Assembly (NCBI RefSeq): GCF_000189635.1
Contig: NW_002476457.1
Span: 248,001 to 312,000 of the forward strand
Reading direction: 5' to 3'
DNA from: Tetrahymena thermophila SB210
Taxonomy: Eukaryota > Ciliophora > Oligohymenophorea > Hymenostomatida > Tetrahymenidae
Length of the DNA stretch: 64,000 nucleotides
The notes beneath the pieces were generated by a model. That model was not told the DNA's origin and did not search any database. It was given only the letters and a program-made list of their open reading frames with translations. This document shows positions 41,725 to 54,284 of the stretch, in pieces (the stretch's first letter is position 1; each line of letters starts with the position of its first letter). Made by a program: the position numbers and the translations under genes.

Positions 41725-43317
41725 TTTTTATTTTTAAAATAAAGATAATTTAGTATTTAATACTAAAATGTGAATTTTTATTTGTTTTTTAAGTATATAT
41801 TAATTTGATTTGTATATTACAAAAATTGAAAATTATACTTAAGAAAGAATATTAGCTATAATTAAAATAATTTGGATAAGTTAATGAGGTATAAAATAAT
41901 TTAAAGTTGAGATAAATTTGAATTATAATTAATTAAATAGCAATTAATTGCTAATATCTATCTATCAATTAGCTTATAATTATTAAATTATTTTTTATTT
42001 TATAAAAAAATAAAAAGTTGAAAAAGTTGAAACAGAAAAAAATCTAATTTTAAATTAGTCTAACTTAGTCATAGTAAAATTTATAAATTATTTTTAAGAT
42101 ATATATAATAAAAGAAAATAGATAATAACATTATTGATACAAATGGATATATTGCAATAAAATTAGCAAAGTGCCAAAATATCACTACTTCTAGTCTACG
42201 TCTTGAAAATAATAGATTTTTCAAACTAATAATTGATAATATACATCAAATTTCTGTCGAAAGATTAATAATTTTAAGCTAGTTGGCTAAATTTAAATTA
42301 TGTATAAATAATTATAACAGTAGGAAGAAATACTAAAAAAAAAATTGCTAGTGTTTATTAGTTATATCTGGATGTTTTTTTTGTTAATATAAATTTGGGT
42401 TCAGGAAAATAATATTAAAATTAATTTTTCAATAAACTTAAGTTATAAAAAAAATATTTATTTGATAAAATATACAAAAAAAAATAAGTTATTACCCATA
42501 ATGATTACAAAGATTGTGTTATTGCAGGTAAAATTATATAAGTTTGAATAAAACAGTTTGAGATCATTCAATCATGAAATGTTAACAATTTCTCAAGAAA
42601 AAATTGCTCTAATAAAAGCCAAAATTATTAATATTTTATGACTTAAAAAATTAAAAAAATTACTTTTTAATAAAATAAAATAAATTATACAATAATTCCT
42701 CATTAATTTACCTCACCCAATTTGTACGAGCTACAATATATTGTTAAAAAAATTATTTAAAACTTTAACCAAAATTATTGCATTAATTAATAAAGTTAAA
42801 ATTTGTTTATTTATGTTTCAGAAAACTTATTTCAAATATTTATATAAATAGATTAATTTTATTAAAAAATGTCTTAAAATTAAAAAAAATTAATGATGAA
42901 AAACTACATTTAATAATATCAACTCTTGATTGTGTATTCATTTTAAATTATAAAAATACATATTAAATAAATTTTATAGATTAATCTATTTATTCTAAAA
43001 ACAATCATACATATATATTCAATATTTGAGATGGCTTAATAAAATTTCTAATACTAAAATGATGATAAAAAAAATAAATAAATAAATAAACAAAAGTGAT
43101 CACTCTTAACTTCTACTTTTAAAAATATATTCTTAAATTTAGTATGATAATTTTTTCTCTTTATTAAAAATAGCACAACTAATAGATTGAATTGAAGTTA
43201 TTTTAATGTTAAATGCGATTTTTTATAAAGCACTTAATTTTTATGATTAATATTGATATCAAAGAAGCATAAAAAAACTTATCAAACTCTCCTTTTTATT
43301 AATTGATCTGAACAAAA
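41725..43317. other. Intergenic region
   Basis: Between the 5S cluster and the membrane-protein gene. AT-rich; no gene seen. Parts correspond to 51997-52761 of block 2, where the middle section (about 42150-42980) is largely missing. Confidence 0.5.
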
Positions 43318-45534
43318 ATGGATTTTTCTAAAATAGACATTTTCTCATCCTCTTTCTAATTCAATTTTGGAAGATAAACAAATAGAAAAGGCACTTTATT
43401 TGGAGCTGTTTTGTCAACTATTTTAATAATTACTATGGCTATATTCTCAGCCTATCTTTTTTTCTAGTTTTTTAGTGGCCAAATTAATCCTAATTATGCA
43501 TAACAAAATTTTATTTCTGAGGAAATGATTGATGTTGAATTATCTGAAGATTTAGTAGGATTTAAATATGAATATGGAGTAAATCTAAGCCTTGATGATC
43601 TTTAAGAACAGAAAAATAAAACATATTTAGTTTTTGTCCCTTACTTATACTACTAAAATGGAGATTTTTTCAAAATGATATAGATAAATGTTACCAAATG
43701 TTTAAGTCCTAAACTTTAAGGGTTTAATTGCTTTGATTTTTCAACTGTGAAAAACTATACTCTAAGCTTAAGTACATCAGATAATATATCTACAAATATA
43801 AACATGCTTATTTACAAATGTTAAGATGTAGATGAATTCAAAACATTCATACCAAATAATTGCGCAGATGATTCAGATTTTAACTCTATTATTAATAATC
43901 CTTATGCTGATTTTCGTTTGAAACTCAAAACATCTCAATATAATACTACATCATAAAAAATTTAAGTAAACTACAGAAATTCATATTCATTTATTTAGGA
44001 TAGCCATTTTAAATTGTATACTTATAAAACTTAAAAATAGATAACTAAGCTTAAACATGGTGCAATAATTCAAAGCGAAAGCATTTTTTCTTCTCCTATA
44101 CAATATAATGTTGAAAATGTTAATTTTGATAGATAATCTTTTGTATAATCAGTTAATTAAACAGCTTATATGTTGATTACTATTGAGATGGATGAGATCG
44201 TTTAACAAATATAAATTTAGTACTCAACATTTACTTAAATTCTTGCTCAGTGCAACAGTACATTAGCTTTTTTAATGTGTTTAGGATTTTTAGGAAGGAA
44301 ATTTGCTTTGAAATTAATGAGAGAAGAAATTTTTCTTCTTTTGTTGTAAAATGTTTTTCATGGGACTTATGAGAAAATATTAAAAAAAAATAAATTAATT
44401 GATGAGTCGAATTGCAAATCTTTTTAAAATATAATTTAATAAAATTAAATAAAGTCTGAATAAAAAGAAGAGGATTTATTGAAAGAGAGCAATTATTCCA
44501 TTTTTATTCCTTCATTTGACACTAAATCTATAAAATCAGTTGATAATTAATATACTACCCTTTAAACACAAGGGTTGAACATAGAAAATAATAAATGGAT
44601 ATAAGATGAAGTTATTGAAAAAGATTCATTGATGAGTTAGAATGAAATATTAAATTCAAATAATTTTGCCAAAGGTTTAAACTCTGATGAGCAAAACAGG
44701 TTCTTCGGATATAAAGAGTAATCATATTCACCCTAAAACAGAGACAATTTTGTTGAATCATGTAGTCAAAATATTTAAAATTCAATCAATTAAAGATCTT
44801 AAATAGCTAGCTAAGAATCTTTATTTCAAAGAAGAAGTGGAAATACAAAATTAAAAAAAAACCATTGTATTTATCCTCTTTCCAAATTGATTAAATAGCC
44901 TTATAGACATAAAGCTGAACACTTGAAATATTTACAAGAAAATTATCTAAAGAAAACAAAAACTATGAAAGATCACTCTATTTTGAAAAATATCCAAAAA
45001 AACATTTTTAAAACTAGGTAGATTGTTTTATTATTTTTTAAGAATCTTTAATTAAGTAATCAATCAATAAATTGAAATCATTTTTTTTGAATAGAATTTA
45101 CAGGCTAGCCTAATATTAGTAATCTCAAGGTTTAAACAAATTAGATAAGAGTATCATAGAAGAACATATTAATTAAAGCTTAGATGTATTGTAGCTCTAT
45201 AAAGATTTAATACTTTTGAAGAAGGCAATTATGATTCTTCTGACTAAGGAACAATTAGCAGCACTTTAATTGATAGGTTTATCGACATATTTTTTGAAGC
45301 AACAAGTAAATAACTAAAAATAGAATTAATATCAAGACAAAAGTAAACAATATATTTTTTATTTGTTTAATATTAATTATATCTTAAAAAGAAATGAGTC
45401 ATTTCGAAGAACAATTTGCTATTTTAAATTAGAGTAATTTGCAAGAAAAATACCTAAATTCTTTCTTAGAAAGAATTCTTTACAACTCAGAGATAACTGA
45501 AATAGATTAAAGAATAATAGACTCTCTACTATGA
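43318..45534 (+). CDS. Putative transmembrane protein of unknown function (block 1, intact)
   Basis: Three exons, 43318-45017, 45095-45342 and 45392-45534, total 2091 bases, 696 residues, and the frame is continuous across both introns. The N-terminus starts MDFSKIDIFSS, is polar, then has one strong membrane helix at about residues 30-55 (LFGAVLSTILIITMAIFSAY). A ~270-residue extracytoplasmic or luminal domain follows with scattered Cys and NxS/T sites, then a second hydrophobic segment (STLAFLMCLGFLGRKFAL) near residue 320, and a charged tail ending in DQRIIDSLL. From memory, proteins of this layout form a large uncharacterised family in Tetrahymena and Paramecium; I assign no function. The copy in block 2 is a pseudogene, so this is the only intact version here. 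Confidence 0.85.
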
Positions 45535-46544
45535 AATTTAAATTTTATTATTTTAATGCATTTCGATATAAATTAACATCTTCATATTTTTCAATCACTT
45601 TATTTTCTGAAAATTTAACATAAAGTGACAAAACTTTCAAAAGAATTCTTGCAAAAATCATCAATTCTTAAAGTTTTCTTGGCACATTCTTTCTTTCCTC
45701 TCTATTTGTTATATTTATTTTGATTATTAAATTCTTTTATAATAAATTTTGATATTTAAAAAAGGCTTTTTTACATTACAATTAGCAAAAGATTATATAT
45801 GAGTAACATAAATGGTATTTTATCAAAACTTACATTTATTTCTTAAAAAAGTTTCTATCTTTAAATTAAACTATTTCAATTTAAAATTTGAGTGTTATAA
45901 ATTTATTTTGTTAAGTAAGAAAATTATTATTTTATTTGAATTAAGTTATATTGAAAATTAATTTATTTGTTCCTATTTATTTAAATATAGTTATAACTTA
46001 TTCAATTCATATTTTGAGAATTTTTATAAATGTATATAATATCAATATACTTATGTATGTCACTCTTATAGATTGCTATGTTTATGCCAAAAAATTAGAA
46101 TACTTAATCAAATTTTAATTTTGTCAATTTAGAAAAATACAGAAATTTAAGATGTAATCAATATTCGTCAATCATCAATTTAGTCAGAAACTGATGAGAG
46201 TGAAAATAATAAAAGATATTTCAAAAAAAAGGGTAAGTAACTTGTATGCTTAATTAATTAACTAAATACAACAAAAAGAATGTGACACTGTAATATTGAA
46301 TAGCTGGTACTAATATGTTCACAAAGATTAAAAATTTAAATTATTAGACTATTGAATATTTTAATAAAATGAAGTATAATAAAAATAAATAGCTGTAATA
46401 CGATATCTACGTCCATAAACCACTATCAGATTACTTTTTCATGAATTAAACAAACAATTTTTGTGTATAAACAAGCAATATCCAATTTCGCTTTATATAT
46501 AAATCAAAATAAATAAAAAGAATAAAATCAATAAATTAAGAGTC
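45535..46544. other. Intergenic region with an exon-like segment
   Basis: AT-rich. At 46133-46232 a segment is flanked by AATTTAG and GTAAG splice-type borders and is open (SSIQSETDESENNKR). The same segment, equally open, occurs in block 2 at 55308-55406. It could be an orphan exon; I could not connect it to another exon. Confidence 0.35.
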
Positions 46545-48649
46545 ATGAATAAGGTAGCTTTAATTGCATCATTTTTAGCTGGGCTTTCTATTCTTTCTAT
46601 CAGCTTTGTTTACCTCAATCAAAAGGATTTAAAAGCTGAGGTAATCATTACTAACCCTCCATTTAATACCACATTCCCTTAAACTTTCGAGCTTAAAGAC
46701 TAATAATTTGTTTTGAATGGATAGCCTCTTTATGTAGCTGCTGGTGAAATCCATTATTCTAGAGTACCTTCCCAATATTGGCGTACAAGAATTCAAACTA
46801 TAAAAGCTCTTGGTAAATTAAAACTCTAATTACTAAATCTTTTAATATTTCTTTCGCTATTTTTCATTTTCTTTTCTTCATTACTTATAAATATACATTT
46901 ATAAATAGGTTTAAATACTTTAAGTGTTTACATAATGTGGAATCATCACGAAGTTGCTCCCGGTGTTTTCGATTTCTCAAGCCCTGACAGAAACTTAAGA
47001 AACTTCTTACAAATTGCTTTGGAAGAATAAATGTATGTTTTAATAAGACCTGGTCCCTATGTATGCGCTGAATGGGATTTCGGTGGCTAACCTTTCTGGC
47101 TTTTAAAAGAAAATGTTGAATTGAGATCAACTGATCCTAAGTATATTTAGGCTATTACTCCTTATATCAATAGAGTTGCTTAGGAAATCTAAGATTACCA
47201 AATTACAAGAAATGGTACTGTTCTTATGGTTTAAATTGAAAACGAATTTGGCTCTTATGGAAGTAATAACACTTATCCTCTCAAATTGAAACAAATTTGG
47301 GATGATACTAAAAAGATTTAGGTTCCTTACTACACTGCTGATGGTGGCAGTTTGATTAAAACTGGTCATGTTCCCGGTGCTGCTTTTGGATTAAACCCTG
47401 GCACAAATGAAAAAGATTATTTATATGCTCATTCCCTAGAATTCAATATGCCTGTTATGAGTTCTGAAACTTATCCTGGGTATTTTTTATTTTATTACTT
47501 TTTAACAAATATTTATGCTTACTTAATGCAAGAATTTTCAACAAAAAATTAAATCATAACTCTTAAATTTTATATAAAAAAAGATGGTTAACTCACTGGG
47601 CTGAGAACTGGGCTGGACGTGACATTTCTAGCACTGTCAGTGAATTTGAAAATTTAGTCAAGAACAAACACTCTTTCTCTATGTACATGGTATTTGGTGG
47701 CTCTAACTTTGGTTTAACTGCTGGTTCTAACAATGATAATTCTGATACTGCCTTCTAGCCTGATATTACTAGCTATGACTACGACGCTCCTATTAATGAG
47801 TAAGGTGCTCCCACAGATAAGTTCTATGCTTTGAGAGAGATGTTTAAGTCTCATTTCAACTGGACTATCCCTAATGTTCCCCAAATACAAAACTTAACTA
47901 CCGTTGACTAGTTTACCCCATAAAGATTAGGTTCTCTTAGACTCCTTTACAACTCTTTACCTAAAGTTACTTTCTAATAAGCTTAAAGTTTCGAAGTTTT
48001 AAATCAAAACTAAGGTATTGTTGTTTATACTTTCTAAGTTCCCATCAGCAACTCTCCTTAAAATACTAATTACACTCTTTCTTTTGATAAGATTAGAGAC
48101 TTTGCTAAAGTTTATGTCTAAGTTAATAACTCTACCACTTATAACGGCACAATTAACAGAATGAATTAATAGAATTCCTTCAGTTTTAGTTATTCAGGTA
48201 ATGCCACTAACGCCACTGTAACCATTTTCGTTGAGGCTTTCGGTCACGTAAACTATGGCCACACCAGTTTCGATAACAAGGGTATCATTGGAAATATTTA
48301 CTTCCAAAACAAGAATATCTCTAACATTTCCCACACTTTAATTCCTCTTCAAAATATTCCTAATATTATTCCTTCTCCTAGTGCTGTTGATTCTCAAAAC
48401 AGTGAAACCTTCTTTAAAGGTACTTTCAAGATCAACGGTTAAATTGGAGACACCTATTTGAATATGTCAAATTACACTAAAGGGTATGTCTGGGTTAATG
48501 GATTCAATTTGGGTAGATACTGGAATATCGGTCCTCAATAAAAGCTATTTTGTCCTGCTACCATCCTTAAATAGAACAACGAAATTGTTATTCTTGATTT
48601 AATATAAAACACTGCAGCACCCATCAAGGGAGAATTAACACTTCATTGA
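46545..48649 (+). CDS. Beta-galactosidase, glycoside hydrolase family 35 (copy 2, block 1)
   Basis: Exons 46545-46812, 46909-47479 and 47584-48649 total 1905 bases, 634 residues. Hydrophobic N-terminal anchor or signal ([17 protein letters not shown]), then [25 protein letters not shown], acid/base Glu in IENEFGSYG (near 202), nucleophile Glu in SSETYPGWLTHW (near 276) and the C-terminal jelly-roll with [15 protein letters not shown]. Family chemistry is hydrolysis of terminal beta-galactosides with retention. Numerous NxS/T sites suggest passage through the secretory route. Intron positions match copy 1, so all three genes descend from one ancestor; codon use here is more C-rich in third positions than the surrounding genes, a sign of higher expression. 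Nearly identical to copy 3 of block 2. Confidence 0.96.
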
Positions 48650-49946
48650 ATAATTATTTGAATTAAAGACTAAAAATATTTTTTTGTATATTTTTAGTAC
48701 TTAAAATATAAAAATAAATAAATAAATTGTTATATATAAAAAAATATGTTATTTTTTCTAATAGATTAGTCAAAAAAAATCAATTTTCATCAAATAAATA
48801 ATTTTTAAAAATATTTTTTTTGGATACTTTTTGAATATTAATTTGTGATTTTTAATTAGATCGTTTAATTTGTTTAGAAATATCTACAATCTTACTTAAT
48901 AAAATGTAATGATTATATTATTCATTTAAGTAAAATTTTTACTACTTAAAAAATATTTTTATTAAAATTTATGATTCTGTTTTTATTATTATTTTATAGA
49001 TTTATTAAAATGTTTTAAAATAATTTTAATTCATAATTTATTCTATTTATTAATTAATATATATTTTTATATTAAATATTTGTAAATGAAATTTTGATTT
49101 TAATTTTCTTTTAGATTTTCAATTTTTAATTAAACTTTAAAACCGAACTTATCTTACTATTATTTGATAAAAAAATAATCAAAAATTAATTAAATTTAAA
49201 TATTTTTTTATCAAGAAAAAAATTTAATTTTTTTAATCATCCAATTAATTTAGAATAAACTAAAAAATTCATTTTGCATTTATTTACTTGAGTTCTAACA
49301 ATCATAATTGCTTTAAGTTTTTTAATTCATGCATTCATTTACTCTTTCATTTCATTCTCTTCATCTTGAGAATCAGTGCTTCTCGAATTGATTCTATTTA
49401 TTCTGTATTCATATAGACTTGACTCGTAAGATTCTATCTTTATAATATGGAATAATTCTATTGCTAAGATTAAATAATACATAGTGAAGCCGTATTTTAT
49501 TTTATTTTTTGTATTTTAAATAAACATAATTTCTCAACAAAGTATTATCAGAAAATATAAATAATGTTTTTAATGATTTTTATATAAAAAATTGATTATT
49601 TATTAAGGTGACGATAATAAGAATTATTTATTTATGTTAAAAAATGTAAAATGATTTTTAAATAACTTTATATTTTTTATAATAAAATTAATAAAATATA
49701 AATTTAACTTTTTATTATAATATTTCATAGGATAGATACACTACTAAATTTATAAAATAGGAATGAAGTAAATAAATAATATATGTAAGTAAATTTAGAA
49801 GATTTTTGATCGAAGCTATCAGAAATGCTAAAAGAATTATAAAAGATATTTTATAAATTAATGAAAATTAAAACATTACGCCAATAAATTAAAAAAACAA
49901 ATAACTAACTAACTAACTACTTTTCTAAAAAACAAACAAAATCAAA
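48650..49946. other. Convergent intergenic region with a possible minus-strand exon
   Basis: 3' flank of GH35 copy 2 and of the LRR gene relic. A minus-strand segment at 49327-49437 is open to a TGA and reads RSTDSQDEENEMKEQMNA; the block 2 counterpart at 58591-58698 is also open. Another minus-strand segment near 49795-49850 (ISDSFDQKSSKFTYIY) is shared too. They could be exons of an unrecognised gene; unproven. Confidence 0.35.
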
Positions 49947-50765
49947 TCATATGTGCTAATTTTATTAATCATAATATAAATCTGCAGCTATCTGAGATGG
50001 GTTTACTGCTTAGGTAGGCTTAATAAGAATGGAGGATACAGATAATTGTAAAAACATTTCTTACTTTATTTTTTACAACTATCTAAAGTTTTAGATAGAG
50101 CTGTGAGGTGAATTGACTGTAATTATAACTGGAGATATTGTTTTATATAAATTATTAAGAGCTACAGCAAGCCTTTTTTCATTACCGCCTCCCAAGAATC
50201 TTATTAACAAATTCTGAAGATAGGAGTTGACACTTAGATTTTCCACTTAATTATCCCAGAATTTTGGAGGCTCTACTATTGTTTACAAAACAAGTTTTTA
50301 AAGATGATTGTTTTTATATAAAGCTCTGCATAAATATGAGTGAGCTTCTGAATCGTAACTGTTTTCAAACGATTGTAGATTCAACTCCTCAAGAACAGTG
50401 TTTCCTATTAAAAAATATGCTAAAGTTTTGTAATCACTTCCATTTGATTAATTCTCACCATTGAAAATTTATATAAATTTTAATGCTTTTGAACTCTGAA
50501 AATATTTGAAGATAATCTATAAATCTTTAACTTAAATGGGAGCATTTATGAATACGTAAAACTAATTTATCAATAAAATTTAAGGAAGTCAAACCTGAAA
50601 GAATTGTTTGTAATTGCTAGATAAGCTATTTTAAATAGCAAGAAACAGCACTTGAAAGTTCATCATTCCAATTTGACTCTTAAATATTTATCCCTATTTA
50701 ATGAACATATTAGGGTTATATATCTTTCTATAAAATGATATTTTAAAAATCTTTAGCTGATTGAG
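49947..50765 (-). pseudogene. Leucine-rich-repeat protein gene, truncated and frameshifted (block 1)
   Basis: Copy of the LRR gene at 59246-60190. The C-terminal ~190 codons are open (NTVLEELNLQSFENSYDSEA, YLCRALYKNNHLQKLVLQ) and read past the block 2 stop into a few extra codons. Upstream, a 2-base deletion near 50530 and a ~50-base deletion near 50615 relative to block 2 alter the frame, and the first ~40 codons are missing because the duplication junction at about 50766 cuts the gene. It therefore lacks its start and is almost certainly not functional as a full protein. Confidence 0.82.
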
Positions 50766-51228
50766 TTTCTTGCAAGTTTATAAAGAAAGATCTTATTTTT
50801 TAAAGAAGATAGTTATTATTCTTGTTGGTAAGAAATAAATAATTGCTCTTTAACTGATAGGATTGTTTTTCTTTGAATACTTGTAAATAGAGATGAATCA
50901 TAATCCAAATTACTATATTTTAGATAAAACTATAAACAAATTTAAATTATTTTATCTTGATTAATTAGAATTAATAATGAAGAGCGTACAACTGAGATAG
51001 ATTGTAGTATACTAAATTCACTAAATTGAGTATTCAAATCTAAGATGGTTTTCATATTTTAGCACAAATCAAATCTACAAAATATTGTGCTTTTATAAGT
51101 TACTTCTTATTAATCTATTTTCAATTTATTTAAACTTAATCAGATAACTTATAATAAATTTAAAGTAGTCTTTCTAATTTATTTAGTAATTTAATTAAAA
51201 TATAATTAATTGGCTTGTTATTTATATT

Positions 51229-51290
51229 GTTATTTGTAATGCTAAAATGAAAACACAGGATTTTACTCAAACTCAAAAAGTTAATTTATA
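51229..51290 (+). pseudogene. Decayed 5' half of a 5S rRNA gene
   Basis: Counterpart of the relic at 40462; about 60 bases align to the first half of the 5S gene with AT-directed substitutions and the rest is lost. Lies 164 bases before the first gene of cluster 2, the same offset as in block 1, so the relic predates the duplication. Confidence 0.83.
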
Positions 51291-51392
51291 ATAAACATGA
51301 TTAAAAATATATTAGATTTCCCTTAATTTTTATTTTACAAAAATGAATAACTATTTCATATTTTTTAAGTAGACATTAATTTTATTAATTTT

Positions 51393-51512
51393 GTTATCGG
51401 CCATACTAAGGTGAAAACACCGGATCCCATTCGAACTCCGAAGTTAAGCGCCTTAAGGCTGGGTTAGTACTAAGGTGGGGGACCGCTTGGGAAGTCCCAG
51501 TGTCGATAACCT
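51393..51512 (+). rRNA. 5S ribosomal RNA (cluster 2, copy 1)
   Basis: Complete 120-base 5S gene, same sequence as the copies of cluster 1, with paired ends, internal promoter and T-run terminator. Confidence 0.98.
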
Positions 51513-51634
51513 TTTTTTATTTTTATGATAAAAATAATAATTAAAAAAATATTAGATTTCTTTAAATTTTTTATTATGCAAAATATTGAAAGAGTATTTA
51601 TTATATTAAAAAGACAATAATTTGTATTAATTTT

Positions 51635-51754
51635 GTTATCGGCCATACTAAGGTGAAAACACCGGATCCCATTCGAACTCCGAAGTTAAGCGCCTTAAGG
51701 CTGGGTTAGTACTAAGGTGGGGGACCGCTTGGGAAGTCCCAGTGTCGATAACCT
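51635..51754 (+). rRNA. 5S ribosomal RNA (cluster 2, copy 2)
   Basis: Complete 120-base 5S gene, 242 bases after the previous one, with T-run terminator. The spacer before it carries the variant AAGACAATAATTTGTATTAA seen before copies 3-5 of cluster 1. Confidence 0.98.
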
Positions 51755-51876
51755 TTTTTATTTTTATAACAAAAATAATAATAAAAAATAAAGTAGATTT
51801 TCTTTAATTTCTTAATTTTTAAGATAGAATATTGAATTTAGTATTATTTTAAATAGACATTAATTTTATTAATTTT

Positions 51877-51996
51877 GTTATCGGCCATACTAAGGTGAAA
51901 ACACCGGATCCCATTCGAACTCCGAAGTTAAGCGCCTTAAGGCTGGGTTAGTACTAAGGTGGGGGACCGCTTGGGAAGTCCCAGTGTCGATAACCT
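51877..51996 (+). rRNA. 5S ribosomal RNA (cluster 2, copy 3)
   Basis: Complete 120-base 5S gene, last of cluster 2. Its upstream spacer nearly equals the one between copies 1 and 2 of cluster 1, while its downstream flank equals that of copy 5 of cluster 1. Confidence 0.98.
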
Positions 51997-52761
51997 TTTT
52001 TATTTTTAAAATAAATATATGGCATTTAATTATTAAAATATGAATTTTTATTTGTTTGTAAAGTACATAATAATTTGATTTACATATAATAAAAATTGAA
52101 AGCTATATTTAAGAAAAAATATTATTAATAATTAAAAAAATTTGGATAAGTTAATCAGTATAAAATAATTTAAAGTTGAGATAAATTTGAATTATGATTA
52201 ATTAAATAGCAAATAATTGCTAATATCTATCAATTAACTTATAAATATTTAATTTTTTTTTACTTTATAAAAAAATTATAGATTAAAACAGATAAAATCT
52301 AATTTTAAATTATTCTAACTTAGTCATAATGAAATTTATATATGATTTTTAAGATATATATAATAAATAGAAAATAGATAATATCATTATAGATACAAAT
52401 GATCAAAAAATATTGAAAAAAGATTAAAAAATGTCAAAATGTCAAAACTATTTTTATTATAAAAGCAATCATATAAAATTTTTGAGATAGTTTAATAAAA
52501 TTTTTGATACTAGAATGCTCTATTTGCTATAAAAAAATAAAAGAGTAATCTCTTAACTTCTACTTTAAAAAATATTTTAAAAAAAATTTATTATGATAAT
52601 TTTTCTCTTAATTAAAAATAGCACTTATTAGATTAAACTGACTTTATTTTATTATTAAATACAACTTTTAAGAAAGCATTTAATTTTTATGATTAATATT
52701 GATATCAAAGAAAAAAATAAAAAACAAAAACTCTTCTATTTATTACTTGATTTGAACAAAA
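51997..52761. other. Intergenic region
   Basis: Corresponds to 41725-43317 of block 1 with about 800 bases less. AT-rich, no gene seen. Confidence 0.5.
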
Positions 52762-54274
52762 ATGGATTTTTCTAAAATATATATTTTCTCATCCTTAATG
52801 ATCTTCAACCATAGTAAAATAAAACATATTTAGTTTTATTCTCATACTTATACTACTAAAATGGAGATTTTTTCAAAATGATATAGATAAATGTTACCAA
52901 ATGTTTAAGTCCTAAACTTTAAGGGTTTAATTGCTTTAATTTTTCAACTTTGAAAAACTATACTCTAAGCTTAAGTAAATCAGATAATATATCTACAAAT
53001 ATAAATTTACTTATTTACAAATGCTAAGATGTAGGCGAATTCAAAACATTCATGCCAAATAATTGTGCAGATGATTAAGATTTTAACTCTATTATTAATA
53101 ATCCTTATGCTGATTTTCACATGAAACTCAAAACAAATTAGTATAATACCACATCTTAAGGAATTTAAGTAAACTACAGAAATTCATATGCATTTATTTA
53201 GGATAGCCAATTTAAATTGTATACTTAGAAAATTTAAAAGCAGGTAACTAAGCTCAAGTATGGTGCAATAATTCAAAGTGAAAGCATTTTTTCTTCTCCT
53301 ATACAATATGATGTTGAAAATTTTAATTTTGATAGATAATCTATTATATAATCAGTTAATTAAACTGCTTATATGTTGATTATTATTGAGATGGATATAA
53401 TTTCATACATACAAATTTAGTTTTCAACATTTACTTAAATTCTTGCTCAGTGCAACAGTACATTAGCTTTTTTAATGTATTTAGGATTTTTAGGGAGGAA
53501 ATTTGCTTTGAAATTGATGAGAGAAGAAATTTTTCTTCTTTTGTTGTAAAATGTTTTTCATGGGACTGATGAGAGAATTTAAAAAAAAAATAAATTAATT
53601 GATGAGTTAAATTGTAAATCTTTTTAAAATTTTATTTAATAAAACTAAATAAAGTCAGAATAAAAAGAAGAGGACTTATTGAAAGAGAGCAATTACTCCA
53701 TTTTTATTCCTTCATTTGACACTAAATCTATAAAATCAGTTGATAATTAACATACTATAATCAAATTCTCCATAAAAAAGAGACAATTTTGTTGAATCAT
53801 GTAGTCAAAATATTTAAAATTCAATCAATTAAAGATCTTAAATAGCTAGCTAAGAATCTTTATTTCAAAGAAGAAGTGGAAATACAAAATTTAAAAAAGA
53901 AAACATTGTATTTGTCTTCTTTCCAAATTGATTAAATAAGGATTTAATACTTTTGAAGAAGGCAATAATGATTCTTCTGACTAAGGAACAATTAGCATCA
54001 CTTTAATTGATAGGTTTATTGATAGATTTTTTGAAGCAATAAGTAAATAGCTAAAATTATATCAAGACAAAAGTAAATAATATATTTATTTATATTCATT
54101 ATTTGTTTAATATTAATTATATCTTAAAAAGAAATGAGTCATTTAGAAGAGTAATTTGCTATTTTAAGTTAGAGTAATTTATAAGAATAATACGTAAATT
54201 CTTTCTTAGAAAGAATGCTTTACAACAAAGAGATAACTGAGATAGATTAAAGAATAATAGACTCTCTACTATAA
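52762..54274 (+). pseudogene. Transmembrane-protein gene, decayed copy (block 2)
   Basis: Clearly homologous to the intact gene at 43318-45534 but broken in at least four ways. About 240 bases after codon 11 are deleted, removing the membrane helix and shifting the frame to an early TGA. About 180 bases are missing near 53756. About 300 bases are missing near 53937, including the first intron and part of two exons. The terminal TGA has become TAA, which is a Gln codon in this code. The end is followed directly by the small inverted-repeat element. Confidence 0.9.
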
Positions 54275-54284
54275 AATTTAAATT

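Larger units (their letters stand above)
40029..50769. repeat. Tandem segmental duplication, block 1
   Basis: First copy of a block of about 10 kb. Contents in order: 5S fragment, five 5S genes, membrane-protein gene, GH35 copy 2, truncated LRR gene. Alignment by eye to block 2 starts at GCAA(A/G)TTTAT and runs, with indels, to the middle of the LRR gene. Coding DNA of the GH35 genes is nearly identical; spacers differ by many small indels. Confidence 0.9.

Noticed and set aside
46885..47369. Minus-strand frames within GH35 copy 2 (and the matching ones in copy 3)
   Set aside because: Shadows of conserved GH35 coding sequence; their duplication simply follows the GH35 genes.
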